Source of the DNA: Bacillota bacterium | GTDB taxonomy: Bacteria > Bacillota > Clostridia > Lachnospirales > Lachnospiraceae | DNA: 64,000 nt | Assembly (NCBI GenBank): GCA_023399055.1 | Contig: JAEWQV010000010.1 | Span: 310,001-374,000, forward strand | Reading direction: 5' to 3' | Shown: positions 34,208 to 43,432 of the stretch, piece by piece | Layout: each line of letters begins with the position of its first letter | How positions within the stretch are numbered: position 1 is the stretch's first letter | Program-made: the position numbers and the translations under genes | Notes under the pieces: model-generated | Told to the model about the DNA's origin: nothing | Database searches by the model: none | Seen by the model: only the letters and a program-made list of their open reading frames with translations

Positions 34208-35722
34208 TTAATTTATTTCCAGTCTCTGTGCACTAATGTTATCAAAGCTTCCCTCTGCTCTATCAAGTAGCAGACCAAATCTTCCTTCGAAAGAGAAATA
34301 CCAAACAAACTGGAGCATTAGAACGCTATCTACATATACTTCAATGAATTTATCATTTCCAATCACTTGTATATGATAAGATCTTCCATACTCAAGTTTT
34401 AATTTGCGCATATCAACTATTTGGAATCTAGGAACCGTACAGAACAATAGCAGCTGGCGTTCATAATCAAGCAGAGCCACTCCACCAGATTTATTCTCGC
34501 CCTGTCTTATTAATAATCCTGCTGCCACACCTTTCGTTACGGTAACATTTGCAGAATATAAGAAATTATCCGCTTTGACATCAACGGTGTACCTTGCCCA
34601 GGTGGTTCGAACACTTCCGTAGATGGAGTTATTATCATTCTTCCATCTCCCAGGGGTCTCATGGCAATTATAAAATTCCATTTGTTCTGGTAATTTATCT
34701 GGTGTGATCAGATACTCTCGTAGCTTTTCCTGAATTATATCAGTTGCAATACAAGCAGAAAGTTTTCCTTCTATTACCTTAATTTCTTTTGGCAGAGCCA
34801 AAGCACCAAAGGTGTGTTTTGTTTCATTCTCATTTACCCGTTCTGCCATTGTATATAAAACATATTTCTTTCCTTTAAAATCAACCGTACGGCAACTTAA
34901 GCCGTTAAATCCCATGGAAGCAATTAAAATATTGTCTTCGGGTTCTATGTAGGGTCCTTCCAATTGATCTGCTACTGCATATACAGTTCCACTGGTTAAA
35001 AACAAATCCCCCAGTATTTCTCTTTTCCCATAAGAGGTATCTTCTAACCAAGTGAGATACCATTTGCCTTCAACCTCAAACAAGTCCGGCATTTCAACGA
35101 TGGAATATTGATTTTCTTTCGAATGTATAACAGGTGGTGTCTGTTCCCAATGGATCAGGTCTTCAGAATATGCTCCTGCAAATACTGCTCCTTCGGGCAA
35201 CTCTTCTGTGGGTATTCTTGTAGCATATACACCGTAATAACCGGGCCGCTTATCATGCTTAACCACCATTAAATCACGGCAATCCATTATATTATTGATA
35301 GAGGTATTTTCTAATGTATTATACCAGCGTGAATCAGGCGACAGAATTGGATTGTCACTGTACTTTTCCCAGTGCTGCAGATCCTCACTTACTGCCAAAC
35401 CAATGAATTGATGTTTTCCATTAGTAGAAGAGGATCTAATCGTATAAAACATATAGTACTTACCTTCATGTTCAAGGGTAGATCCCGTCCAGTTGGTCAA
35501 ATCACCTGTCTCTCCTTCGGGTTCTGGTGTTATTGCAGACGGTAGTTCTACCCAATCCAATAAGTTATAAGATACCGCATGACCGAGGCTATCAGCCTCA
35601 AATCGAGAACGTTCACTTCCTGGTCTTAAATCCTGAAGGTAGAAAGCGTGAACTTCCTCTGTATCCTTCTTTTTGCAGTACCAGGTATCCCATTGATACA
35701 TACCCTTGCCATGAAAATTCAT
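34208..35722 (-). CDS. five-bladed beta-propeller glycosidase (GH32/GH43-like) with C-terminal sandwich
   Basis: 504 residues. It opens with YQWDTWYCKK (position of the catalytic Asp of clan GH-J/GH-F enzymes). NWTGSTLEHEGKYYMFYT, an RD pair in MDCRDLMVV (around residue 140) and VEMPDLFEVEGKWYL with a Glu in the acid/base region follow. Residues from about 340 form a second beta-sandwich (ETPGRWKNDNNSIYG..., FSFEGRFGLLLDRAEGSFDNI), typical of GH32 and some GH43 enzymes. There is no signal peptide. The sugar cut is unknown; furanosides such as arabinofuranose or fructofuranose are usual for the fold. GGAG supports the start. It follows a binding-protein gene. Confidence 0.7.
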   Translation of the reverse strand: MNFHGKGMYQWDTWYCKKKDTEEVHAFYLQDLRPGSERSRFEADSLGHAVSYNLLDWVELPSAITPEPEGETGDLTNWTGSTLEHEGKYYMFYTIRSSSTNGKHQFIGLAVSEDLQHWEKYSDNPILSPDSRWYNTLENTSINNIMDCRDLMVVKHDKRPGYYGVYATRIPTEELPEGAVFAGAYSEDLIHWEQTPPVIHSKENQYSIVEMPDLFEVEGKWYLTWLEDTSYGKREILGDLFLTSGTVYAVADQLEGPYIEPEDNILIASMGFNGLSCRTVDFKGKKYVLYTMAERVNENETKHTFGALALPKEIKVIEGKLSACIATDIIQEKLREYLITPDKLPEQMEFYNCHETPGRWKNDNNSIYGSVRTTWARYTVDVKADNFLYSANVTVTKGVAAGLLIRQGENKSGGVALLDYERQLLLFCTVPRFQIVDMRKLKLEYGRSYHIQVIGNDKFIEVYVDSVLMLQFVWYFSFEGRFGLLLDRAEGSFDNISAQRLEIN

Positions 35723-35761
35723 TCTTTTTCTCCATTCCGGTGCTTATTTTATCTTTTTAAT

Positions 35762-35789
35762 AAGGGAACCCAATGAATGAGTTCCCTTT
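35762..35789 (-). terminator. stem-loop after the binding-protein gene
   Basis: AAGGGAAC and GTTCCCTT arms around a loop containing CAATGAAT. It lies between the binding-protein stop (35830) and the next gene (35722). On the minus strand a short T/A-rich stretch follows, so partial termination is likely. Confidence 0.6.
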
Positions 35790-35829
35790 GAAATAATTCA
35801 TTGTATTGATTTGTCCAACTAAATTCGTA

Positions 35830-37485
35830 TTACTTTACGTTTGCATTAAGCTCTTCAAGTGCAGGCTGTACTTCAGGCAGCTTCTGATTAACCCAAGCTG
35901 TCCAATCAGCTTCGATGTCCTTTGAGGTTAATAACTCTGCTATCTTAGTATAAGTCTCGTTTTCCAACCCAGAAGTTGCCTGTGCATAGGATTCTGATGT
36001 ATAGAAGGAGAAATCAGCATTTACAGGAATAATCGTGGTCTTGCTTTCATCGCTAAAGATATCCATTGCATTTAGATAAATATCGCGTATCCATTGAGGA
36101 TAGGAAGGACTGATTAATGCGAATCCATCACTGTTACCGCCAGCACGAGCCCATGGCCAAGTACCATTGCTGTAAGGATTAACATAGTCGCCATTTTCAT
36201 CTTGCTTCCATAAGCAAATAACTTCTTCGCCTTCCATCTTCCAGTCAACATCTTTAACACCATAGTTGCGGAAATAGTAACCTTCATCAGATACTAGGTA
36301 ATCAAGAACCGCCTGCCATCTAGCTGCTTTTTCATCGGAAACAGTATGACTCATTGCAGTTTGTGACCATTGGTCATTGGTCTGCCAGGTAAGTAATTTG
36401 CCGTCCGCTCCTTTTACGAATGCTAAATCCATAGCTTCCTGAGAATTGATCTCCGGATTAGCATCTTCAAAGATTTTTCTCATATTATTCATTTCAGCAA
36501 CCGTTGTGCTTACTGCTGTTGCTGCAAATAATTTACCTGCTGCAAAGTTGTTATCTTTATCACCATCCTGAACCATCGGTTGATCAGCCCAGATAATGCC
36601 TCTGTCATATAAATCCTTTGTTGTTTTTACTGCCTCAAGACTGTTTGCGGAAGCAGCACCCCAGCTCCAGGTACCATCAGCCGCTTGTTCAAACGTCACT
36701 AAGTAAGGAGCAATAGAACCAGTGATATATTTAGGGAAAGCCCAGTTTGTTCCGGTAAGAATACCGATGGTGTTATTCGCACCGATCTTACCTGGATCCT
36801 CGGCAATAACAGTCTCAACAAGAGTTAACCACTCATCCCAAGTATAAATATTATCTTCTTTGTATAAACCTACGGCTTTTGCCCAATCCTTACGATAGAT
36901 ATAACCTTGTGGAATTGAGAAATTATATTTACTGGTATCCATTGCTGCTGGCCAAGCGTAAAGTTTATTATCTACAGCAAATTTTTTACCTGTTACCATA
37001 GTATCAAAAGCAGCCTTAAGATTAGGATATGACTCAAGATCATATGGTCTAAGTAATCCCGCATCTACCCATTCAAGATATTCACTGTAACGTGTAGGAG
37101 CAACATCTAGCATCATAATGTCAGGAGCTGAATCGGAGTTAATCCACATACGAGTCTGATCAACATAATTCGACCAGGTAAGTGGCCAAAAATCAAATTC
37201 TACATTAAAAGTATCACATAACCATTTAAAATTAGCAGCAACTTCCCCATTTTCAGTTAAACCTGCTTTTTCTGCATCGATTGCACTCATTGTAAAAGTT
37301 ATTTTCTCAGCATATGGATTCTCTGATTCCCCATCAGTTCCACCTTCCTCTTTTACAGTGCCTGTACCATCTGTTTTCCCTGTGTCGGTACTATCTTTTT
37401 CTTTGTTCGTAGAACATGCAGCAAATGCGCTTGTTACCATGATAAGAACCAAGATAGCTGATACTATTCTTTTTAAATTTTTCAC
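35830..37485 (-). CDS. large substrate-binding lipoprotein (LplA/YtcQ type)
   Basis: 551 residues, longer than the other three binding proteins here and in the range of LplA-type proteins. It starts with GTG at 37485, with AGGAGG six bases upstream. The signal peptide ends in the lipobox FAAC (Cys24), then a Lys/Asp/Glu/Gly-rich tether. The body shows NVEFDFWPLTWSNY-like and DSAPDIMMLD segments of family 1 binding proteins and Trp-rich regions. LplA-type proteins work with LplB/LplC-type permeases, and the pair at 44490-46370 is the only such pair here, so they are probably partners although 7 kb apart. A tandem duplication lies in its upstream region. Confidence 0.88.
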   Translation of the reverse strand: MKNLKRIVSAILVLIMVTSAFAACSTNKEKDSTDTGKTDGTGTVKEEGGTDGESENPYAEKITFTMSAIDAEKAGLTENGEVAANFKWLCDTFNVEFDFWPLTWSNYVDQTRMWINSDSAPDIMMLDVAPTRYSEYLEWVDAGLLRPYDLESYPNLKAAFDTMVTGKKFAVDNKLYAWPAAMDTSKYNFSIPQGYIYRKDWAKAVGLYKEDNIYTWDEWLTLVETVIAEDPGKIGANNTIGILTGTNWAFPKYITGSIAPYLVTFEQAADGTWSWGAASANSLEAVKTTKDLYDRGIIWADQPMVQDGDKDNNFAAGKLFAATAVSTTVAEMNNMRKIFEDANPEINSQEAMDLAFVKGADGKLLTWQTNDQWSQTAMSHTVSDEKAARWQAVLDYLVSDEGYYFRNYGVKDVDWKMEGEEVICLWKQDENGDYVNPYSNGTWPWARAGGNSDGFALISPSYPQWIRDIYLNAMDIFSDESKTTIIPVNADFSFYTSESYAQATSGLENETYTKIAELLTSKDIEADWTAWVNQKLPEVQPALEELNANVK

Positions 37486-37633
37486 AAAAATCCTCCTTTT
37501 TTGATTTAAATTTATTTACAACTGCCTCAAGAAGAGGCTTATTGCTTAGATTGGTATAACTAACATCAGAACTGACATTTGTTATTTTATGACAAAAAGT
37601 ATTATTATCTGACTTCATGAATTTATTAGATTT

Positions 37634-37809
37634 ATGAACATAAAACGTGTTCATGATCTTGTTACTCCAATCGGCATTTACAAGCAAGCTTGTAAATACC
37701 TCATTCCGCTTTCATTATATCATGAACAAAATGCACGTTCATAATCTTTTTGTTTTAATCGGTACTTGCAAGTAAGTTACCAAATACCTTATTACGCTTT
37801 TATTGTAGC
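37634..37809. repeat. 88-base tandem duplication upstream of the large binding-protein gene
   Basis: Two diverged units, 37634-37721 and 37722-37809. Each begins with an inverted repeat (ATGAACATAAAACGTGTTCAT and ATGAACAAAATGCACGTTCAT). Each contains an AATCGG...AAATACCT...ACGCTTT-like core. On the minus strand each has a -10-like box (TATAAT in the first, TACAAT in the second). It may be a duplicated promoter/operator. The rest of the 37486-37881 spacer holds only a small GCCTC/GAGGC hairpin near 37525. Confidence 0.7.
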
Positions 37810-37881
37810 TTATAAATATTTGAAAAGGAATGTGATGTAGTCAGTATTTTTGGTGTAAAAATCAGATGCTTATCTCTCCTA

Positions 37882-38901
37882 TTATCTGAACTCCACCGAG
37901 TCACCAGAAAGTAATTCCGAATTGTTTTTAATGTATTCCACTAGTTCTTCCACTCTGGTATAGGCAACTGCTACGTAAGTATCTGCAGCCCCATAATATA
38001 CAGTAATTCTGCCAGTTTCTGCATCACATAGGGTTGCGCAAGGGAAGCAAACATTAGGTACAAAGCCCACTGTTTCATAAGTTTTTTCTGGTGTAAGAAT
38101 ATAATCTCTGGTACGATATAGCACCTTGGAAGGACATTCAAGGTCTAAGAGTGCAGCACCTATACTATAGACAAAACCATTGCAAGTTCCTGACACACCG
38201 TGATAGATTAAAAGCCACCCTTCAGAAGTCTCAATTGGAATAGGACCTGCACCAATCTTTAATCCCTGCCACCAACCGGAACCCCCTCTGGTCATTACTC
38301 GTCTATGTTTTCCCCAGTGCACTAAATCCGGGCTTTCACTAAGGAATATATCACCGAAAGGTGTATGTCCACTATCACTTGGTCTACTAAGAAGCATATA
38401 CTTGTCGTTTATTTTTCTCGGAAATAAAACACCATTTCGATTAAAGGGAACAAAGGTATTTTCTAGACGAACAAATTCTTTGAAATCTTTCGTCATGCCA
38501 AGTCCAAGGGTAGGTCCACCAAACTCTGTACACCAAACAACATAGTAGGTATCCTCAAGTTTTACTACTCTAGGATCATATGCGTAGGTAGGCTGATATG
38601 GCTGACCACTTTCATCCTTCCACTGAATCTCTTCATCTGTTATATCCCATTTAAGTCCATCCTTACTATGACCAACATGTAGCATTGCTTTACCATGCTT
38701 GTGATCTGCACGAAACACTCCGGCAAACCCTTCACCAAAGGGTACAACTGCACTGTTAAATACCCTTGCTGTTTTGGGTGTTGGATTCCAATCAATAATT
38801 GGGTTTTCTTTATGACGCCAAATTACGCTGGTATCATCAGCACTTCTTTCCTGCCAGGGAATATTTTTTAATGCTTCGCCTATTATTTTAACATTACTCA
38901 T
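37882..38901 (-). CDS. GH130 beta-mannoside phosphorylase-like protein
   Basis: About 339 residues forming a five-bladed propeller. GH130 signatures: RVFNSAVVPF, FRADHKHGK, AYDPRVVKL with the catalytic Asp (around residue 130), WGKHRRVM and GLKIGAGPIPIET with phosphate-site residues, and YHGVSGT. Family members phosphorolyse or hydrolyse beta-mannosides. The linkage is unresolved, and no mannan-specific gene is nearby, so an unusual substrate is possible. The ATG at 38901 is favoured over the one at 38949 because family members start close to this point, but its ribosome site (AAAGG) is weak. It is the last gene of the minus-strand group beginning at 46370. Confidence 0.86.
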   Translation of the reverse strand: MSNVKIIGEALKNIPWQERSADDTSVIWRHKENPIIDWNPTPKTARVFNSAVVPFGEGFAGVFRADHKHGKAMLHVGHSKDGLKWDITDEEIQWKDESGQPYQPTYAYDPRVVKLEDTYYVVWCTEFGGPTLGLGMTKDFKEFVRLENTFVPFNRNGVLFPRKINDKYMLLSRPSDSGHTPFGDIFLSESPDLVHWGKHRRVMTRGGSGWWQGLKIGAGPIPIETSEGWLLIYHGVSGTCNGFVYSIGAALLDLECPSKVLYRTRDYILTPEKTYETVGFVPNVCFPCATLCDAETGRITVYYGAADTYVAVAYTRVEELVEYIKNNSELLSGDSVEFR

Positions 38902-39023
38902 ATATAACCATGCCTTTCTGGATACCTGCAAACTTAAGGATGCAGGCACACTAACCTTTATTTTACAGGTACTTGTAATCTATACATCTTTAACTAGTCC
39001 ATGTTTTTGTCTAAATTCGACAC

Positions 39024-42000
39024 TTATCGTATTGCATTACTATAATGCATTTGTCCATTCTCTCTAAAAAATGAAATATCACCTTCAGGATTGAATTCGC
39101 TATCATTAACCACAAGTTTGTCGTTAATATATGCTCCCAGTAATTCACCATTTTTATCAATCCATAGTTTTGCACCTCTTTGCCCCTTTACAAAAGCTCT
39201 AATCCTAGCACCAGATGCTAGATCCGTAAAGGATATTGAAGAAGCTTCTCCTTCATTTACAAGGGTGTATAATGTACTGTCTTGATACGCGATTGGATAT
39301 ACTAAAATACTTGGATTTACCTCTGTATCCGTTACCGAACAAATCTGATTACTAACACCGGCTTCTTTCATTGCAAACTCGTACAGTTTTGCAACTACTT
39401 CCAGAGAATCACCAATTTCAAGGGATAGCGGACTATGTATCAACTTTCCTTTACCAATAGAAAAGACACGAACTTTATTCTCTCTATCCTGTGAATAAAT
39501 CACTTTATTCAGTGCTTTGGAAGGATTCATAAATCCTACACACTCACGAAAACTGGTATAGTAAGATTTATCATCGATGTTAATTCTTTCAACGCTGTTA
39601 CTATTACAAACTTCTGTTTTTAATCCAAGCTCATCAAATCGATTGCAGTATCTTCCATATTGATCAAGCTCTGCACAACCAGAAATCAATACCGTCTTAC
39701 CGGCTTTCATATATTTAACTAACAGCTTCCAGGTTTCCTCCGTCATCATCTGTGTCGCAGGGAAGATAATCAGCTTGGGATCTCCGATTTGTGTTAAATT
39801 ATCCTCCTTAAAACATTCTTCAAGAACTAAATCCGACTGCATTTTTAGATGATAATGTAAAGCGAATAAAGAATTAAATATACCTCTTTTCGCAAAACGA
39901 CTATCTGGTGAATAATATAAGGAGGAAGGATGAATCGTCAGTATTTCTACCTTTTCTTCCTGTCTTCCACTCATATAAACTGCCATCTTTTCTTCCACAA
40001 AGGTTAAAAGTCTGGTGATATTCATATGCGGGGTTTCCGACTTGTCAGCTCTTAGTAAGCCAAGTGCTATCTCACAATTATCGAGCATATTGGGATCACT
40101 ATTTAGCTGCCATTGCACCCAGTTACCAAAGGAGTATAATAACTTTCTTTCTAATACTTGTGCATATTCCTGCTCAGTCATTCTCATATTCCCTCGCAGG
40201 TCATCATAATGATAGACGCCTAACTCTTGTGCACAGCAAGGAATTCCCCTTACACGATTTAAGAAATATTCTGCAAATATTGCAGAATCCTCGTGCCATT
40301 GATGCCAATTAACCATATCAAAGTGACCTTGATAAACTTCATATTGCTGGGAAGGAACTCTCAAACTTTCATCCCTACCCATCATGAATAGCATATTGGG
40401 ATTAGCACGCTTAACTGCCTGACGAAGATCTGCTACCCATCCACTATAGGACTCTCTTGCAAAGCTATTGAAATCAGCGGTCATGGCGTAATTAAGGTAA
40501 ACATCCTTTCTATCATAACCTCTACTAAACTGCTCCAAGGCGGGAACATTAATATCCTCAAAAGTAGTATAGGTAACTGCTACGACACCCCATACTTTTC
40601 TTAATAGCGTAATATCGTTGTTATATCTCGTCTTTAGCCATTGAACGAAATGTATTCTTTCATGCTCATCTCCCGAAGGCCTAGCAGTAGTCCATCTACC
40701 CGGGATAGAATAAGACGGCTCGTTAATGGCATCCACAGAAACATTGGACCAGTTTCCAAATCGATTGGCAAAGGAAGTAAACGCAATAATTGTCTTATTT
40801 CTTGCCTCCGGATTATGAATAGGGCATTGCTTACGATTCCAGTGATTAAACACATAAGCTCCAAGCACAAACTGAACTGGAAGTCCCTGACATACAGCTG
40901 TAAAAAAGAAAGCATCCAGAGCTCGAAGAGATACTTCTTTTATGCTTCCTTCCTCTTCGTAGAACTCGTTATATTTCTGCCAAATTCCTGTACGTATGAG
41001 ATTAAATCCCATTTGTTTAATTAAATTCATTTCCTGATTACAAAGGTAAACATTTAGATTGGTAAAACAATTTCTATTCACATCCGTAGTAAAATATGTT
41101 GTACCATGGATCGGGAAAATTTTATCCCCTTGTAAACAAAAATCTGTAGATTTACTTGCGTCAATGGTAAGCGGTTTAAATTCCTTCAATGTCTTACTTA
41201 TGGTCTCATCGGATAATTTGTAGAACCCAGTAACTTCTTTTGCTAGAGATATTCCATGGGTTGTTACTTCTGCCTCAACCCGATAAAACCCTTCCACTAA
41301 ATTCTCTTGTTGTATGAATTGTGCAAAGATATCGCCAGCAGAGTTGATATTTTCATAGGAATATTCCTTAATAAGTTCCTTGTTTTGCTGATTGTAGAGT
41401 CTAACTGAAAGAACACATTGTTTTACAGCATTACAGGTTGAATTTTTAAAGCGAATATCAACTGTAAAATTTGGTGTTTCCTCCTCTGTATATCTGGCGT
41501 ATTCAGAAGTTATTTTTAATGAAACACTCTCTAAAAGTTCCAGAAAAATCATTTCAGATAAAAACTTAATACCTTCCTCTGTATTATAATAATCTGCTTT
41601 TCGTGGAGTAAAATTGAGGATAGTAAAAGCACCGCTTGATCTGTGTACCACTTTAGTAATCGGTACCGATAAAAGTCTATGATTCTCATCTCTCCAACCA
41701 CAGATGGTAATAAGCTTAGCTTCTATATCACCAACCTCATCCGGCCAATCCATTGTTTCTTCTACTGTAGAACCAAAATGATAATTCACTCCATAGGTCT
41801 CCTCCATATCAGTGAATTCTCCAGCTTCATACATTTCCCTAATAAATTCATAGCGGGAATCCAAAACATCAAGAATGTGACCTTCACCCATTGCTCCAGT
41901 ATTTACATATTCATCTAGTACACGTAAGGCACGGAGTGCTTCATTGGACTCTTCAAAATAACTTAGCTTATCTTCCTTCTTTATATAAGGCACGCTAAAC

Positions 42001-42296
42001 GCTTTAACTCCTATATTGAAGATACTGCCTCCGCTTTGATAATATCTTAGGAGCTCACCTAGTCCTTCCTCTGGGTAATAGGGTCCGAGGAGATTGACAA
42101 GGAGTTCCGGTTTTGTAGAATTCTCTAAATCACCTGTTTCCAATAGAGTCTCAGCGCATATGTTTTTTACCTCAACTCTTATGTCATACTGCTCCATTAT
42201 TCGATTAATTGCAGCGATGATTACTGTTTTACTTACTGTATTCTCAACTTGTTCACTATATAAAATGCCTACCGTCTTTGAGCCAAAATTCTTCAA
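39024..42296 (-). CDS. large clan-A-like glycoside hydrolase with amidotransferase-like domain, family unassigned
   Basis: 1090 residues, no signal peptide, starting with TTG (GGGAG seven bases upstream). Residues about 1-270 look like a glutamine-amidotransferase-like Rossmann region and 270-370 like a beta-sandwich. A TIM-barrel spans about 380-730, with NLIRTGIWQKYNEFY, SVDAINEPSYS (candidate acid/base Glu) and CCAQELGVYHYDD (candidate nucleophile Glu). A second flavodoxin-like domain follows (PKLIIFPATQMMTEETWKLL, GKTVLISGC), as in GH42-type trimerisation domains, and a C-terminal sandwich. I do not recognise the exact family; beta-galactosidase-like activity is a guess. It lies between GH130 and two dehydrogenases. 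Confidence 0.6.
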   Translation of the reverse strand: MKNFGSKTVGILYSEQVENTVSKTVIIAAINRIMEQYDIRVEVKNICAETLLETGDLENSTKPELLVNLLGPYYPEEGLGELLRYYQSGGSIFNIGVKAFSVPYIKKEDKLSYFEESNEALRALRVLDEYVNTGAMGEGHILDVLDSRYEFIREMYEAGEFTDMEETYGVNYHFGSTVEETMDWPDEVGDIEAKLITICGWRDENHRLLSVPITKVVHRSSGAFTILNFTPRKADYYNTEEGIKFLSEMIFLELLESVSLKITSEYARYTEEETPNFTVDIRFKNSTCNAVKQCVLSVRLYNQQNKELIKEYSYENINSAGDIFAQFIQQENLVEGFYRVEAEVTTHGISLAKEVTGFYKLSDETISKTLKEFKPLTIDASKSTDFCLQGDKIFPIHGTTYFTTDVNRNCFTNLNVYLCNQEMNLIKQMGFNLIRTGIWQKYNEFYEEEGSIKEVSLRALDAFFFTAVCQGLPVQFVLGAYVFNHWNRKQCPIHNPEARNKTIIAFTSFANRFGNWSNVSVDAINEPSYSIPGRWTTARPSGDEHERIHFVQWLKTRYNNDITLLRKVWGVVAVTYTTFEDINVPALEQFSRGYDRKDVYLNYAMTADFNSFARESYSGWVADLRQAVKRANPNMLFMMGRDESLRVPSQQYEVYQGHFDMVNWHQWHEDSAIFAEYFLNRVRGIPCCAQELGVYHYDDLRGNMRMTEQEYAQVLERKLLYSFGNWVQWQLNSDPNMLDNCEIALGLLRADKSETPHMNITRLLTFVEEKMAVYMSGRQEEKVEILTIHPSSLYYSPDSRFAKRGIFNSLFALHYHLKMQSDLVLEECFKEDNLTQIGDPKLIIFPATQMMTEETWKLLVKYMKAGKTVLISGCAELDQYGRYCNRFDELGLKTEVCNSNSVERINIDDKSYYTSFRECVGFMNPSKALNKVIYSQDRENKVRVFSIGKGKLIHSPLSLEIGDSLEVVAKLYEFAMKEAGVSNQICSVTDTEVNPSILVYPIAYQDSTLYTLVNEGEASSISFTDLASGARIRAFVKGQRGAKLWIDKNGELLGAYINDKLVVNDSEFNPEGDISFFRENGQMHYSNAIR

Positions 42297-42331
42297 GATT
42301 AACTCCCTTCCACAACATGAAGTTTAAAATT

Positions 42332-43432
42332 TTATTCTGTGAAGCTAAGAAAGCCTAGTGGAAGTGCATCGGGACGACTACAGGTGCTAATTGGTTTATA
42401 ATAGGTTCCACTTTCAGAGGCATCATAAATCCCCTGCATGATATCAAGGACATGGAAGGCCATTTCGCCACTGGCTCTGTTCTTTACACCTTTTTTTAGA
42501 CTCTGTGCCATATCGGCAATTCCAATTCCTCTGCTATTCTCTACATACCCATATAATTGCGGTATCTCGCTCCAATCAGCCGTTCCTTTTTTCTTAAAAT
42601 AAACCGGGCCACCAAAATAATTTGGATCGGGTACATTAATTGTACCTTCACTACCATATATTTCAATAAATGGCAGCTTGTTACCCCAAGTATCAAAGGT
42701 CATAATCATATTTCCAACCGGTCCGGATTCAAAGTCAAGGACACTTGCAATATGTGTTGGAACCTCACAGGGTATGTTTTCACCAAAGCGATGCTCCGTG
42801 GTGATGGTTCTATTTGGGAAACTTCGGTTGGCAGTTCCACTAATTCTCTTAATTGGCCCGAGGAAGTTAATCAGAGCATTTAAATAATATGGTCCCATAT
42901 CAAACAATGGGCCAGCGCCTGATTGATAGAAGAAATCCGGGTTAGCATGCCAGGTTTCTGGACCAACACCCATCATGAAAGCAGTCGCTCCTACTGGTTC
43001 TCCAATCCAACCATCATCCAGTAATTTTCTACAGGTTTGTATACTACCTCCCAGGAAAGTATCCGGTGCGCAACCAATCATTAATCCTTTTTCTTTGGCC
43101 TTTTCTAATAACATTGATCCATCTTCACGAGTAACTGCTAAAGGTTTCTCAGAATATACATGTTTTCCTGCCTCTAAAGCTTTCAGGCTAATTTCTGCAT
43201 GGGTGGCAGGAATCGTAAGATTTAACACAAGGTCAACTTCAGGCAATTCTATGAGTTCTTCTACGGAACAAGCTTTCGGAATGTTATATTCCTTTGCTAG
43301 TTGTATTGCCTTGTCTAAAACTAAATCAGCACAAGCAACAACTTCAAGATTACGAAAAACCTGTGTGCAATTTTTAGCATAAATACCACTGATATTGCCA
43401 CAGCCGATAATACCAATTTTTAATTTATTCAT
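42332..43432 (-). CDS. Gfo/Idh/MocA family oxidoreductase
   Basis: 366 residues. The Rossmann loop IGIIGCGNISGIYAKN starts the protein. The catalytic motif YSEKPLAVTREDG (EKP Lys around residue 97) and the C-terminal sheet domain with GPLFDMGPYYLNALINFLG follow. Such enzymes oxidise sugars or sugar acids with NAD(P). Its ATG overlaps the stop of the zinc-type dehydrogenase by four bases, so the two are translationally coupled and probably act in sequence on one substrate. The substrate is unknown; the permeases upstream and GH130 and the 1090-residue glycosidase downstream suggest a sugar released from the imported oligosaccharide. Confidence 0.85.
   Translation of the reverse strand: MNKLKIGIIGCGNISGIYAKNCTQVFRNLEVVACADLVLDKAIQLAKEYNIPKACSVEELIELPEVDLVLNLTIPATHAEISLKALEAGKHVYSEKPLAVTREDGSMLLEKAKEKGLMIGCAPDTFLGGSIQTCRKLLDDGWIGEPVGATAFMMGVGPETWHANPDFFYQSGAGPLFDMGPYYLNALINFLGPIKRISGTANRSFPNRTITTEHRFGENIPCEVPTHIASVLDFESGPVGNMIMTFDTWGNKLPFIEIYGSEGTINVPDPNYFGGPVYFKKKGTADWSEIPQLYGYVENSRGIGIADMAQSLKKGVKNRASGEMAFHVLDIMQGIYDASESGTYYKPISTCSRPDALPLGFLSFTE

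Noticed and set aside
34208..35722. Sucrose or levan hydrolase (classical GH32)
   Set aside because: The classical WMNDPNG and ECPD motifs are replaced by WDTW and EMPD, and no sucrose PTS or fructokinase is nearby, so only a general propeller glycosidase call is justified.
37391..37687. 98-codon minus-strand open frame overlapping the start of the large binding protein
   Set aside because: It overlaps the signal-peptide region in another frame and spans the leader; no family match and no good ribosome site.
42975..43382. 135-codon open frame on the plus strand
   Set aside because: Antisense to the well-supported Gfo/Idh/MocA gene, with no ribosome site or domain.
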